The notes under the pieces are model-generated. The model made no database searches. It worked only from the letters and a program-made list of their open reading frames with translations, and was not told the DNA's origin. The position numbers were made by a program, and so were the translations under genes. Positions 45,681-54,409 of a stretch of 64,000 nt of DNA are shown here, piece by piece. Within the stretch, counting starts at the first letter, position 1; every line of letters starts with the position of its first letter. Origin of the DNA: DATLLN01 sp963797175 (GTDB taxonomy: Bacteria; Actinomycetota; Thermoleophilia; Gaiellales; JAICJC01); contig CAWCOL010000009.1 in the NCBI GenBank assembly GCA_963797175.1, positions 310,001 through 374,000 on the forward strand, given 5' to 3'.

Positions 45681-46930
45681 CGACCGGCGCCGCGGCCGAC
45701 GCCGTCGCGGCCGTCTTCCGGGCCGAGTCCGGACGAACGGTCGCGCTGCTGGCCCGCGTCCTCGGCGACATCCCCGACGCCGAGGACGCGGTGGCCGACG
45801 CGCACCTGGAGGCGCTGCGGCGGTGGCCGATCGACGGCATCCCGGCCAACCCCGCGGCCTGGATCGTGACCGTCGCCCGCAACCGGGCGATCGACCGCCT
45901 GCGCCGCGCGAGCGCGCTGGACGAGCGGCACGCCCGCCTCGCCCGCGAGCAGGAGCACACGCTGAGGAGCGACCCCGTGTTCGACGACCCGGAGCAGATC
46001 CCCGACGAGCGGCTGCGGCTGATCTTCACCTGCTGCCACCCCGCGCTGGCGACCGAGACGCAGGTGGCGCTCACGCTCCGGCTGGTGGCCGGGCTGACCG
46101 TGCCCGAGATCGCGCGGGCGCTGCTTGCAGCCGACGAGGCAGTGGCCCAGCGGCTGGTGCGGGCGCGCCGCAAGCTGCGGCTGGCGCGCGTGCCGATCCG
46201 CGTGCCCGAGGGCGATCAGCTGCCCGAGCGGCTGAACGCCGTGCTGGCCGTCGTCTACCTCGTGTTCAACGAGGGCTACGCCGCCACCACCGGCGCGGAG
46301 CTTCGCCGTGACGACATCGCCGACGAGGCGGTGCGGCTGGGCCGGCTGCTCGTCGCGCTGCTCCCGGGGCAGCCCGAGACCGACGGCCTGCTGGCGCTGA
46401 TGCTGCTGCACCACGCCCGCCGCAACGCCCGCACCGATGCCGCAGGACGGCCGGTGCTGCTCGAGCACCAGCGGCGGTCGCTGTGGGAGACGGCGACGAT
46501 CCGCGAGGGCCTGGAGCTGACCGAGCGGGCCTGGGCGGCCGGGCCGCCCGGCCCCTACGCGGTGCAGGCGGCGATCGCCGCGGTCCACGCCGCCGCGCCG
46601 ACGTGGCAGGACACCGAGTGGCCGCAGCTGGTCGTCCTCTACGGGCGGCTGGCTGCGATCGCGCCGTCACCGGTGGTGGAGCTGAACCGCGCCGTCGCGG
46701 TGGCGATGGCGGACGGGCCGGCGGCGGGCCTGACGCTGATGGACGGCCTGGAGGGGGAGCCGGCCCTGCGCCGCAGCCACCTGCTGCACGCCGCCAGGGC
46801 CGACATGCTGCGCCGTCTCGACCGCCACGACGAGGCCGCGGACGCCTACCGGCTCGCGATCGACCTGGCCGGCAACGATGCCGAGCGCGGCTTCCTCACG
46901 CGCCGGCTGGCGGAACTGCGGCCGGCCTAA
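45677..46930 (+). CDS. ECF42-type RNA polymerase sigma factor with C-terminal TPR-like extension
   Basis: 417 residues. Sigma-2 domain (DIPDAEDAVADAHLEALRRWP; WIVTVARNRAIDRLRR) and sigma-4 domain (TLRLVAGLTVPEIARALL) fill the first 200 residues. The remaining 220 residues form a helical TPR-like domain (AADAYRLAIDLAGNDAERGFLTRRL at the end), the hallmark of ECF42. No anti-sigma gene is nearby, so control likely lies within the C-terminal domain. TTG at 45677 is the only start that keeps the sigma-2 domain whole without overlapping deeply into the DGPF gene. The 3' end overlaps the convergent dehydrogenase by 35 bases. Confidence 0.88.
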   Translation: MTTGAAADAVAAVFRAESGRTVALLARVLGDIPDAEDAVADAHLEALRRWPIDGIPANPAAWIVTVARNRAIDRLRRASALDERHARLAREQEHTLRSDPVFDDPEQIPDERLRLIFTCCHPALATETQVALTLRLVAGLTVPEIARALLAADEAVAQRLVRARRKLRLARVPIRVPEGDQLPERLNAVLAVVYLVFNEGYAATTGAELRRDDIADEAVRLGRLLVALLPGQPETDGLLALMLLHHARRNARTDAAGRPVLLEHQRRSLWETATIREGLELTERAWAAGPPGPYAVQAAIAAVHAAAPTWQDTEWPQLVVLYGRLAAIAPSPVVELNRAVAVAMADGPAAGLTLMDGLEGEPALRRSHLLHAARADMLRRLDRHDEAADAYRLAIDLAGNDAERGFLTRRLAELRPA

Positions 46931-47808
46931 GCGCCCTGAGCAGCCCCTCGGCGCAGGCGCGGGTGAGCGCCTCCTGCGCATCCACCGTGGCATCGGCGAC
47001 GTGCGGGGTCACCACCACGCGGGGATGGGCCAGCAGCCGGGCGGGTACGTCCGGCTCGCCCGCGAACACATCCAGCCCGGCACCCAGCAGCGACCCGGCG
47101 TCCAGCGCGTCGGCCAGCGCCTCCTGGTCGCAGATCGCCCCGCGGGCGGTGTTCACGAGCACCGCGCCGGGCCGCATCCGGGCCAGCTCGCTCGCGGCCG
47201 ATCAGCCCCCGCGTGGCGTCGTTCAGCGGGCAGTGCAGGGTGACCGCATCGCTCTCAGCGAGCAGCCGGTCGAGCGGTACCCCGCCGCTGCGCGAATGCA
47301 CCAGCACGCGCATCCCGAAGCCCGCGGCCATCCGCTCGACCTCGCGGCCGATCGCCCCGCGGCCGACGATGCCCAGCGTCGTCCCGCTGACGTCCTCGCC
47401 CAGCGGCAGCAGGTCGTTGTAGGCCGCGAAGCCGCCGGCGCGGATCGCCCGGTCGCCCTCCAGGATCCGGTGGCGCACGGCCAGCAGCAGCGCGAAGGCG
47501 TGCTCCGCCACCGAGCGGGCGTTCGCACCGGCGGGCACGATCAGCGCGACGCCCCGGCGGCGCAGCTCGTCACGGTCGATCGTGTCGGTACCGACCCCGT
47601 GGTTGACGACCGCGCGCAGCCCGGGGGCGCCGTCGAGCAGCTCGGCGTCGATCCGCTCGCCCGACGTCCAGATCGCATCGGCCGGGTTGCCGGCCATCAG
47701 CCACGGCCGCACCCGCGCGTCCAGGATCCGCACGTCCAGCCGCCGCTCCACCTCCTCGAACGCGACGCCCGCGGGCCGCCACCCGCAGGCCAGCACCGGC
47801 CGTGCCAC
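46896..47808 (-). pseudogene. D-isomer-specific 2-hydroxyacid dehydrogenase, +1 frameshift
   Basis: NAD-dependent family (phosphoglycerate/glycerate/hydroxypyruvate reductases). The N-terminal half, with GVGTDTIDRDELRRRGV and the Rossmann motif GIVGRGAIGREVERMAAGFGM, runs smoothly to about 47194. There one extra base shifts the frame. Correcting it yields RMRPGAVLVNTARGAICDQEALADAL and VVVTPHVADAT, containing the catalytic His (TPH). GTG at 47808 overlaps the flavin reductase stop by one base. The length of 913 bases is 3n+1. The catalytic Arg lies in VNTARG; substrate unknown. Confidence 0.75.
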
Positions 47809-48341
47809 TACCAGCCCGGTGAGGTGTGGATCCCGATCACGCGCCCCTGCGGCACCAGCGCGTCCTCGTCCAGGCCGCCGAAGGCGCCCCGGTGGAAGAT
47901 CAGCGGCTCGCCGCCGGAGCCCTCGAAGTCCACCACCTCGCCCACCACCAGGTCGTGGTCGCCCTGCGTGACGATGTCGTAGACGTCGCAGCGCAGGATC
48001 GCCAGCGCGTGCATCACCGCGACGTGCCCGTGGGGGTCGATCACGGTGTGCCCCTCGGGGAACTCCGACCCGGGCTTGGCGAAGGCCAGCGCGACGTCCC
48101 GCTGGCGGCGATGCAGGATGTTGATCGCGTAGCGGCGGCTGGACTTGACCGCGTCCAGCGTCCGCGTGTGGTGCGCGAGCGACACCAGCACCAACAGCGG
48201 GTCGAGCGACACGGACGTGAACGAGTTCAGCGTCATGCCCTGCGGCTTGCCCCCCGCCTGGGTCGTCACGACCGTGACACCGGTGGCGAACGCGCCCACG
48301 ACGTCCCGGAAATCGAGCCGCCATTCCTGTGCATTGCTCAT
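47808..48341 (-). CDS. Flavin reductase domain protein (FMN-binding)
   Basis: 177 residues of the flavin-reductase (HpaC/DIM6/NTAB) family: DVVGAFATGVTVVTTQAGG at the start, MTLNSFTSVSLDPLLVLVSL for FMN binding, and HVAVMHALAILRCDV later. It reduces free FMN or FAD with NAD(P)H, typically for a two-component monooxygenase, none of which is nearby. ATG at 48341 follows TACTGT by 7 bases with no ribosome site, so a leaderless mRNA is likely. A longer in-frame start is possible but less probable. Confidence 0.85.
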   Translation of the reverse strand: MSNAQEWRLDFRDVVGAFATGVTVVTTQAGGKPQGMTLNSFTSVSLDPLLVLVSLAHHTRTLDAVKSSRRYAINILHRRQRDVALAFAKPGSEFPEGHTVIDPHGHVAVMHALAILRCDVYDIVTQGDHDLVVGEVVDFEGSGGEPLIFHRGAFGGLDEDALVPQGRVIGIHTSPGW

Positions 48342-50053
48342 CGCCCGTACAGTATGTCCCACGCGGAGGCTCCGGCGTCCGCGCGAGACGACCACTCGGA
48401 CCGGAGGGGACCATCCACCTGCTGGGGCTGTCAGGTGTCGGCAAGACATTCGGGGCGCGCACCGTGCTCGACGACCTCGACCTGGAGGTGGCCGAGCATG
48501 CCCGGATCGGCTGCGTCGGCGCGAACGGCAGCGGCAAGTCCACGCTGCTGCGGATCGTGCACGGCACGGAGGACGCCGACACGGGCACGGTGGCGCGCCG
48601 GCGCGGCATGGTCACGGCGATGCTGCCGCAGCAGGTGCCGCCCGACCCGCGCACGCCGCACCAGATCGTGCTGGCCGCCCGCCCCGATCTGGAGCGGATC
48701 GAGCGCGAGCTGAACGAGGCCGGCGCCCGGCTGGCCGACCCGGCGCTGGCCGGCGACCTCGACCGGATGGAGCGCGTGCTGCGCCGCCAGGCGGTGCTGC
48801 TGGAGGAGTTCGAGCAGGCCGGCGGGCACGCCTTCGAGGGACGGGCCCGGGCGCTGCTGGCCGACCTCGGCCTGGAGGGCGACGCGATCGACCATCCGGC
48901 GGACGTCCGCAGCGGCGGCCAGCGCAAGCTGATCGCCCTGGCCGCGTGCCTCGCGCAGGAGCCCGACCTGCTGCTGCTGGACGAGCCCGAGACCCACCTC
49001 GACGCCGAGGCCCGCAGCCAGCTGGAGACCCTCGTCCGGGGCTTCGACGGGGCCGTGGTGATGGTCTCCCACGACCGGTACCTGCTGGACGAGACCGTCT
49101 CCTCGATCGCCGAGCTCGACCGCGGCCGCGTGCGCGTCTGGCCCGGCAACTACTCGGCCTACGTCGCCGCCCGCGAGCTCGAGCTGGAGCGCCAGCAGCA
49201 GGTCTACACCACGCAGCAGAAGGAGATCGCGCGGCTGGAGGAGGCGATTCGCCGCTTCCAGCTGTGGGCCAGCCTGGTGGTGAACGAGCGCCACATCAAG
49301 CAGGCGCGCAACAAGCAGCGCCAGATCGACCGGATGGACAAGGTCGACCGGCCGGTGCTGGAGCGCCGCAAGATGGGGCTGCGGCTGCGCAGCACGCGCC
49401 GCGGCGGCCAGCGCGTGGTCGAGCTGCGGGACGTCTCGGTCGAGCTGGGCGGCCGCACGATCCTGGCCGGCGTCGACCTGGCGGTGATGCGCGGCGAGCG
49501 GATCGGCGTGATCGGCCGCAACGGCGAGGGCAAGAGCGTGCTGACCAACCTGCTGGCCGGCACGCTGGAGCCGACTTCCGGCGAGCGCTGGATCGGGCCG
49601 TCGATCGAGCTCGGCATGCTCGCCCAGGACCACGACACCCTGCCGTCGCAGATCACGCCGCTGGACGCGGTGCGCCGGGCCAGCCCGTGCACCGAGGGCG
49701 AGGCGGTGCACCTGCTGACCCGGTTCCTGTTCGCCTACGAGCAGGTGCGCACCCCCGTCTCGCGCCTCTCCGGCGGCGAGCGCACGCGCCTCCAGCTGCT
49801 GCTGCTGATGCGTGGCGGCGGCAACTGCCTGCTGCTCGACGAGCCGACGAACCACCTCGACATCGACGCGGTGGAGGTGCTGGAGGATGCGATCGAGCGC
49901 TACGACGGCACCGTCATCGCCGTCTCCCACGACCGCTACTTCCTCGACCGCACCTGCGACCGGATCGTCGAGGTCGCCGGCGGCACGGCCGTCGCGTACG
50001 AGGGCGGCTACAGCGACTGGTACGCCCGGCACCGGTCGGTGAGGGCGGCCTGA
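48329..50053 (+). CDS. ABC-F family ATPase (ribosome-associated, Uup/EttA/antibiotic-resistance-like)
   Basis: Two ABC domains in one polypeptide without membrane helices: first Walker A GANGSGKST with signature RSGGQRKL; second Walker A GRNGEGKS with signature LSGGERTR and Walker B LLLDEPTNHLD. The interdomain linker (EKEIARLEEAIRRFQLWASLV pattern, then KQARNKQRQIDRMDKVDRP) is the P-site-tRNA-interacting motif. ABC-F proteins act on ribosomes. The start is unclear. GTG at 48329 overlaps the divergent flavin reductase start by 13 bases. ATC at 48413 has the ideal ribosome site GGAGGGG, but ATC starts are very rare, and no ATG/GTG/TTG lies between it and the first Walker A. Confidence 0.85.
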   Translation: MHCSSPVQYVPRGGSGVRARRPLGPEGTIHLLGLSGVGKTFGARTVLDDLDLEVAEHARIGCVGANGSGKSTLLRIVHGTEDADTGTVARRRGMVTAMLPQQVPPDPRTPHQIVLAARPDLERIERELNEAGARLADPALAGDLDRMERVLRRQAVLLEEFEQAGGHAFEGRARALLADLGLEGDAIDHPADVRSGGQRKLIALAACLAQEPDLLLLDEPETHLDAEARSQLETLVRGFDGAVVMVSHDRYLLDETVSSIAELDRGRVRVWPGNYSAYVAARELELERQQQVYTTQQKEIARLEEAIRRFQLWASLVVNERHIKQARNKQRQIDRMDKVDRPVLERRKMGLRLRSTRRGGQRVVELRDVSVELGGRTILAGVDLAVMRGERIGVIGRNGEGKSVLTNLLAGTLEPTSGERWIGPSIELGMLAQDHDTLPSQITPLDAVRRASPCTEGEAVHLLTRFLFAYEQVRTPVSRLSGGERTRLQLLLLMRGGGNCLLLDEPTNHLDIDAVEVLEDAIERYDGTVIAVSHDRYFLDRTCDRIVEVAGGTAVAYEGGYSDWYARHRSVRAA

Positions 50054-51066
50054 TGCGCGAGCGGCAGCGGCTGCCGGACGTCTCCTCGCACGAGCGCCGC
50101 CTGCTGGCGCGCGAGGCCGCGCGGCAGCGGACGCGCCGCCAACGGCGGATCGCGCTGGCCGGCACCGGCGGCGTTCTCGTGCTGGTCGTCGGCGGCTACC
50201 TGCTGCTTTCCGGCGGCGGGTCCGCGCCGGGCCGGGAGGGCGCCGCCGCGTCGACGCCGGCCACCACGGCGGCGCCGCCGCCCCAGCTGCCGCGCGGTGG
50301 GCGCGTGCTGCTGCCCGCCTACCGCGTCGTCGCGCTATACGGCGCGCCCAACGATGCCCAGCTCGGCGAGCTGGGGATCGGCAGCCCGGACGAGGCCGGC
50401 CAGAAGCTGCTGCGCCAGGCCAGGCGCTACGTCACGCCGGGCCGGCCGGTGATGCCGGCGATGGAGCTGATCGCGACGCTGGCCACGGCGGCGCCCGGCG
50501 ACGACGGCCGCTACCGGCTGCGGCAGAGCGCGGCGACGATCGACGCGTACCTGGCCGCGGCCCGCCGCATCCGCGCGATGCTGATCCTCGACATCCAGCC
50601 AGGGCGGGCCAGCTTCCTGACCGAGGCCCGCGCCTACCGGCGCTGGCTGCTGCAGCCCGACGTCGCGCTCGCCATCGACCCCGAGTGGAGCATGGCGCCG
50701 GGCGAGCTGCCCGGCAAGGTGATCGGCCACACCGACGCCTCGGTGGTAAACGACGTTGCGACGTACCTGTCGTCCCTGGTGGCATCGCGCGATCTCCCGC
50801 AGAAGCCGCTGATCGTGCACCAGTTCACGACCGGCGAGATTCGCCACCGCCGGCAGCTCCACGGTGCGCCCGGCGTTCCCCTCGTTGTCAACATCGACGG
50901 CTTTGGCAGCAGAGACAACAAGGTGTCGAAGTACGACCTGTTCGCCAGCGCGACCGGGCGCTGGTTCAACGGCTTCAAGCTCTTCTACCACGAGGACAGC
51001 GGTCTGATGAGCCCGGGCGCGGTGCTGAACCTGCTCCCGCAGCCGGACGTCGTCGTCTACGAGTAG
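50053..51066 (+). CDS. Membrane-anchored secreted protein of unknown function, conserved type
   Basis: 337 residues: basic cytoplasmic N-terminus (RRQRRIALAG), one membrane helix at about residues 33-52, a Pro/Ala/Thr linker, and an extracytoplasmic alpha/beta domain. Motifs include AYRVVALYGAP, LILDIQPGRASFLTEA, ALAIDPEWSM and FKLFYHEDSG. The repeated strand-end acidic residues (DIQ, DPEW, NIDGFG) look like a TIM-barrel hydrolase, but no named family can be assigned. Its ATG overlaps the ABC-F stop by one base (TGATG). Confidence 0.7.
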   Translation: MRERQRLPDVSSHERRLLAREAARQRTRRQRRIALAGTGGVLVLVVGGYLLLSGGGSAPGREGAAASTPATTAAPPPQLPRGGRVLLPAYRVVALYGAPNDAQLGELGIGSPDEAGQKLLRQARRYVTPGRPVMPAMELIATLATAAPGDDGRYRLRQSAATIDAYLAAARRIRAMLILDIQPGRASFLTEARAYRRWLLQPDVALAIDPEWSMAPGELPGKVIGHTDASVVNDVATYLSSLVASRDLPQKPLIVHQFTTGEIRHRRQLHGAPGVPLVVNIDGFGSRDNKVSKYDLFASATGRWFNGFKLFYHEDSGLMSPGAVLNLLPQPDVVVYE

Positions 51067-51070
51067 CGCG

Positions 51071-51872
51071 TCAGCGGATCAGCGCCGGCAGCCGCGGATA
51101 GCGGTGGAGCAGCATCACCCGCAGGGCGCGGACGTCGGCCGGCTGCCAGTCGGTGTGATCGTTGCGCCAGCCCTCGCGGTCGCGGAAGAACGGCGAGTCG
51201 TTGACCATCGCGTGGCCGATCACATCGGCCACGGGGATCCGGTAGCGGTCCTCCAGCCAGGCGACCAGCGCCAGCACGCTGCGGATCTGCGCGGGGCGAT
51301 GCAGGATCTGCTGGTCGGCCCATGAGGACGAGACGCCCGCGACCTGCACCATCTCGATGCCGATCGCGCGGTCGTTGACGCCGATCGCATGCCGGCACAT
51401 GATGCTCAGCGGCACCTGCTGGTAGATCGTGCCGTCCTGGTCGACGACGAAGTGCGCGCACGTTCCGGGCAACTCGCCGAGGTTGGCGACGTCGTTGGCG
51501 AACGTGGCGTGGACGCCCGCATAGCTCGACGACGCGGTGAAGTGCAGCACGATCAGCCGGGGCCGGGCCAGCCGCCAGCTGTCGACGCCGTAGTGCCGCA
51601 GCGCGTAGGCCGCCATCTCCCGCCGCCGCGAGGCGGGATAGGGGATCGGGTCCTGCGTGATCGCCGGACGGGGGATCGGCCTCGGCGGTGCGGGCGGCGG
51701 CGTCGCGGTGCTCGGCGGTGGTATCGGCCGCAGGCGGCGCGGACGACGTTGCCGGGACAGACACCGAGATGCTGGGCGCAGGGCCGGCCGGTCCCGAGCT
51801 GCCCGCCGAGCCGGAGGCCCCGCAGCCCGCCGCCACGAGCATCGCGGCTGCGATGGCGACCGTGCGCCTCAC
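51071..51872 (-). pseudogene. N-acetylmuramoyl-L-alanine amidase (PGRP/amidase_2) lipoprotein, +1 frameshift
   Basis: GTG at 51872 opens a signal peptide ending in lipobox LVAAGC and a Ser/Pro-rich linker. Around 51715-51735 one extra base shifts the frame. Correction joins a Pro-rich linker (PPPSTATPPPAPPRP) to an amidase_2 domain with zinc ligands in LHFTASSS, HAIGVND and the final HTDW, plus AIGIEMV as the catalytic-core strand. It would cleave the sugar-peptide bond of peptidoglycan outside the membrane. The length of 802 bases is 3n+1. The start overlaps the amino-acid ATPase stop (GTGA), so it belongs to that ABC operon. Confidence 0.72.
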
Positions 51873-52615
51873 AGCCGGCCGGCCTCGATGATCCGCTGGA
51901 GGAACTGGCGGGTGCGCTCGTGCGACGGCTCGCTGAAGATGCGCGCGGGCGGTCCCTGCTCGAGGATGACGCCGTTGTCGAGAAAGCAGACGCGGTCGGC
52001 GATGTCGCGGGCAAAGCCCATCTCGTGTGTGGCGATCAGCATCGTCATCCCCTCATCGGCAAGTTCGCGGATCACGTTCAGCACCTCGGCCACCAGCTCG
52101 GGGTCGAGGGCGCTCGTCACCTCGTCCAGCAGCAGCAGCCGCGGCCGCATCGCCAGGGCTCGGACGATGGCGACGCGCTGCTGCTGGCCGCCCGAGAGCC
52201 GATCGGGATAGTCGTCGCGGCGATCGTCCAGTCCGAACCGCGCCAGCAGGTCACGGGCCTCCCGCTCGGCGTCCTGCCGGCGCGTGCCCAGCACCCGCCG
52301 CGGCGCCAGCGTGACGTTGTCCAGTACGCGCATGTGCGGGAACAGGTTGAACGACTGGAACACGATGCCGATGCCGCGGCGCATCTGGTTCACGTCCACG
52401 TTGCGGCCCGTGATCGGCCGCCCGTGGACGACGATGGTGCCCTCGCTCACCGCCTCGAGCCGGTTGATGCAGCGCAGCAGCGTGCTCTTGCCCGAGCCCG
52501 ACGCACCGATCAGGCAGATCACCTCGTGCTCGGCGACCGTCAGGTCGATGCCGCGCAGCACCTCGTTGTCGCCGAAGCGCTTGTGCACGCCCTGCACGAC
52601 CAGCGCCTCGGTCAC
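51869..52615 (-). CDS. Polar amino-acid ABC transporter ATPase (GlnQ/GltL type)
   Basis: 248 residues. Walker A GASGSGKST, Q-loop FQSFNLFPHM (a signature of amino-acid importers), signature LSGGQQQRVAIVRAL, Walker B LLLLDEVTSALDPE and switch THEMGF are intact. The length is standard. It couples to the single permease gene upstream, which likely forms a homodimer. GTG at 52615 overlaps the permease stop by 4 bases. Confidence 0.92.
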   Translation of the reverse strand: MTEALVVQGVHKRFGDNEVLRGIDLTVAEHEVICLIGASGSGKSTLLRCINRLEAVSEGTIVVHGRPITGRNVDVNQMRRGIGIVFQSFNLFPHMRVLDNVTLAPRRVLGTRRQDAEREARDLLARFGLDDRRDDYPDRLSGGQQQRVAIVRALAMRPRLLLLDEVTSALDPELVAEVLNVIRELADEGMTMLIATHEMGFARDIADRVCFLDNGVILEQGPPARIFSEPSHERTRQFLQRIIEAGRL

Positions 52616-53463
52616 ATCGCACCCCCGGCCCGGAAGCGCCGGCGGTCGCGCTCGACCAGCCAGTCGGTGAAGCGCGCGAGCGGGACCGTGATCGCCACGA
52701 ACAGCACCGCCGCGCACAGGTACGGCGTGAAGTTGAAGTCGCCCTGGGCGTAGATGTTCGACCGCTGGAATGCCTCCACGGGGCCGACCAGGCCGAGCAG
52801 CGCCGTGTCCTTCTGGAGGCCGATGAAGTCGTTCAGAAGCGGCGGGATCACGCGCCGCACCGCCTGCGGGATGATCACGGCGCGCATCGTCTGCCACCGG
52901 TTCAGGCCGAGGGATCGGGCGGCGGCCTCCTGGCTGGGGTGCACCGACTCGATGCCCGCCCGGTAGACCTCGGTGACGTAGGCCGTGTAGACCAGGATCA
53001 GCCCCACCGTGCCCCAGACGACGGCGCTGTTGGAGACGCCGGAGAGCTGGAGCGCGGGGATGCCGAAGGCGAGCAGGTAGACGACCAGGATGGTGGGGAT
53101 GCCGCGGAACAGGTCGGTGTACATGATCGCCATCGCCCGCAGCGGGAAGCAGACCGGGCCGGGCAGGCCGCGCACCACCGCGAGTGCAAGCGCCAGCACC
53201 AGGATCGCCGCCTCGGCGACGAGGAAGATCTTGACGTCGAGCAGGAAGTGACGGGCGACGTCCGGGAACGCGGTCCGGAACTCCTCCCCGTTGAAGAACG
53301 TCTCCTTGACCCGTGGCCAGCCGGACGAGTTGACGACGATCAGCGTGATGCTGCCGAACACGACGACCGTGCTGGCAAGCGCGATCGCAACGTAGGCGAC
53401 GGGGCTCGACGGCCGGGTCAGGATCCTCGAGCGGCGGTCACCGGCGGGATCGGGCCCGGACAC
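52612..53463 (-). CDS. Polar amino-acid ABC transporter permease (HisM/GlnP type)
   Basis: 283 residues with about five membrane helices. The HisMQ-type motif FRGIPTILVVYLLAFG and the coupling loop SQEAAARSLGLNRWQTMRAVIIPQAVRR are canonical. The N-terminal cytoplasmic tail is about 25 residues. GTG at 53463 directly follows the binding-protein stop, so the three ABC genes and the amidase form one operon. Confidence 0.9.
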   Translation of the reverse strand: MSGPDPAGDRRSRILTRPSSPVAYVAIALASTVVVFGSITLIVVNSSGWPRVKETFFNGEEFRTAFPDVARHFLLDVKIFLVAEAAILVLALALAVVRGLPGPVCFPLRAMAIMYTDLFRGIPTILVVYLLAFGIPALQLSGVSNSAVVWGTVGLILVYTAYVTEVYRAGIESVHPSQEAAARSLGLNRWQTMRAVIIPQAVRRVIPPLLNDFIGLQKDTALLGLVGPVEAFQRSNIYAQGDFNFTPYLCAAVLFVAITVPLARFTDWLVERDRRRFRAGGAM

Positions 53464-54369
53464 CTACTGGAACACGGGCGCCTTGGCCACGTCCGACAGC
53501 CACTTCGTCTGGATCTCCTGCAGGGTGCCGTCGCTGTGGAGCGTCGCCAGCGCGCTGTTGACGCAGGCGGTGAGCGGGCTGCCCTTGGTCAGCACCAGGC
53601 TGAAGTGCTCGGGGTCGCTGCCGGTGACCGGGAACTGCCCGACCAGGAAGCCGTTGGAGAGCTGGATGTTGGCCATGTACCAGGCCGTCGGGAAGTCCAC
53701 CACCAGGCCGTCGATCTGGCCGTTCTTGAGGGCGGTCAGCGCGTCGTTCTCGGTCGTGTAGACCTGCGGCTCGCTGTCCGGCTTGATCTGCTGGGTGATG
53801 TAGTCGTAGTTCGTCGTGCCGACCTGCGCCCCCAGCTTGAAGTGCTTCAGGTCGTCGATGCTTCTGGCCCCGACGATCGGCGTGCCCCTGAGGCCGACGA
53901 CGGCCTGGTTCACGTCGTAGTAGGAGTCGGACAGGTCGGCGTTCTCCGCGCGCTTGGGGCTGTAGGACACCTGCGCCAGGTAGAAGTCGAAGTTCTTCGG
54001 CCCCGGCTTGAAGGAGTTGTTGAACGGGGTGGCGGTCCACTTGACCTTGTCGGCGGGATAGCCGAGCTGCTTCGCGACCGCGTAGGCAACGGCGGCTTCG
54101 AACCCCTTGCCTGTGTACGGGTCGTTGTTGAACTGGCCCTGCCACTCGTGGCCGATACCGCCGGTGAAGTACGGCGAGTAGGCCGGGTTGTCGGTGCCGA
54201 TCGTGAGCGTGCCCGGCGTCAGCGTGGGCAGCGCGCCGGACGGGCAGGCACCCGCGCCGGAGGAGCCGCCGGAGCCGGACGGGGAGGACGATCCGGAGCT
54301 CGCGGAGCCGCACGCCGACGCTGCCCCGGCGAGGGCGAGCGCGAGCAGGATGACCAGGGGCCGGCGCAC
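53464..54369 (-). CDS. Polar amino-acid-binding lipoprotein of an ABC importer
   Basis: 301 residues. A short signal peptide (RRPLVILLALALAGA) leads to lipobox ASAC, then a Gly/Ser linker and a family-3 periplasmic-binding fold (TLTIGTDNPAYSPYF; GFEAAVAYAVAKQLGY; IDGLVVDFPTAWYMA). GTG at 54369 is 6 bases after TACCGT on the same strand, so the operon probably starts with a leaderless mRNA; longer in-frame starts lack support. The ligand is likely a polar amino acid; identity unresolved. Confidence 0.9.
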   Translation of the reverse strand: MRRPLVILLALALAGAASACGSASSGSSSPSGSGGSSGAGACPSGALPTLTPGTLTIGTDNPAYSPYFTGGIGHEWQGQFNNDPYTGKGFEAAVAYAVAKQLGYPADKVKWTATPFNNSFKPGPKNFDFYLAQVSYSPKRAENADLSDSYYDVNQAVVGLRGTPIVGARSIDDLKHFKLGAQVGTTNYDYITQQIKPDSEPQVYTTENDALTALKNGQIDGLVVDFPTAWYMANIQLSNGFLVGQFPVTGSDPEHFSLVLTKGSPLTACVNSALATLHSDGTLQEIQTKWLSDVAKAPVFQ

Positions 54370-54409
54370 GAGCCGACGGTACCATACGCCGCTCGCGCGA
54401 CCGGGCGAT

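Noticed and set aside
6290..51740. Programmed +1 ribosomal frameshifting in seven genes
   Set aside because: The sites share no slippery codon, stop codon or stimulatory structure, and the genes are functionally unrelated. Sequence error explains them more simply.
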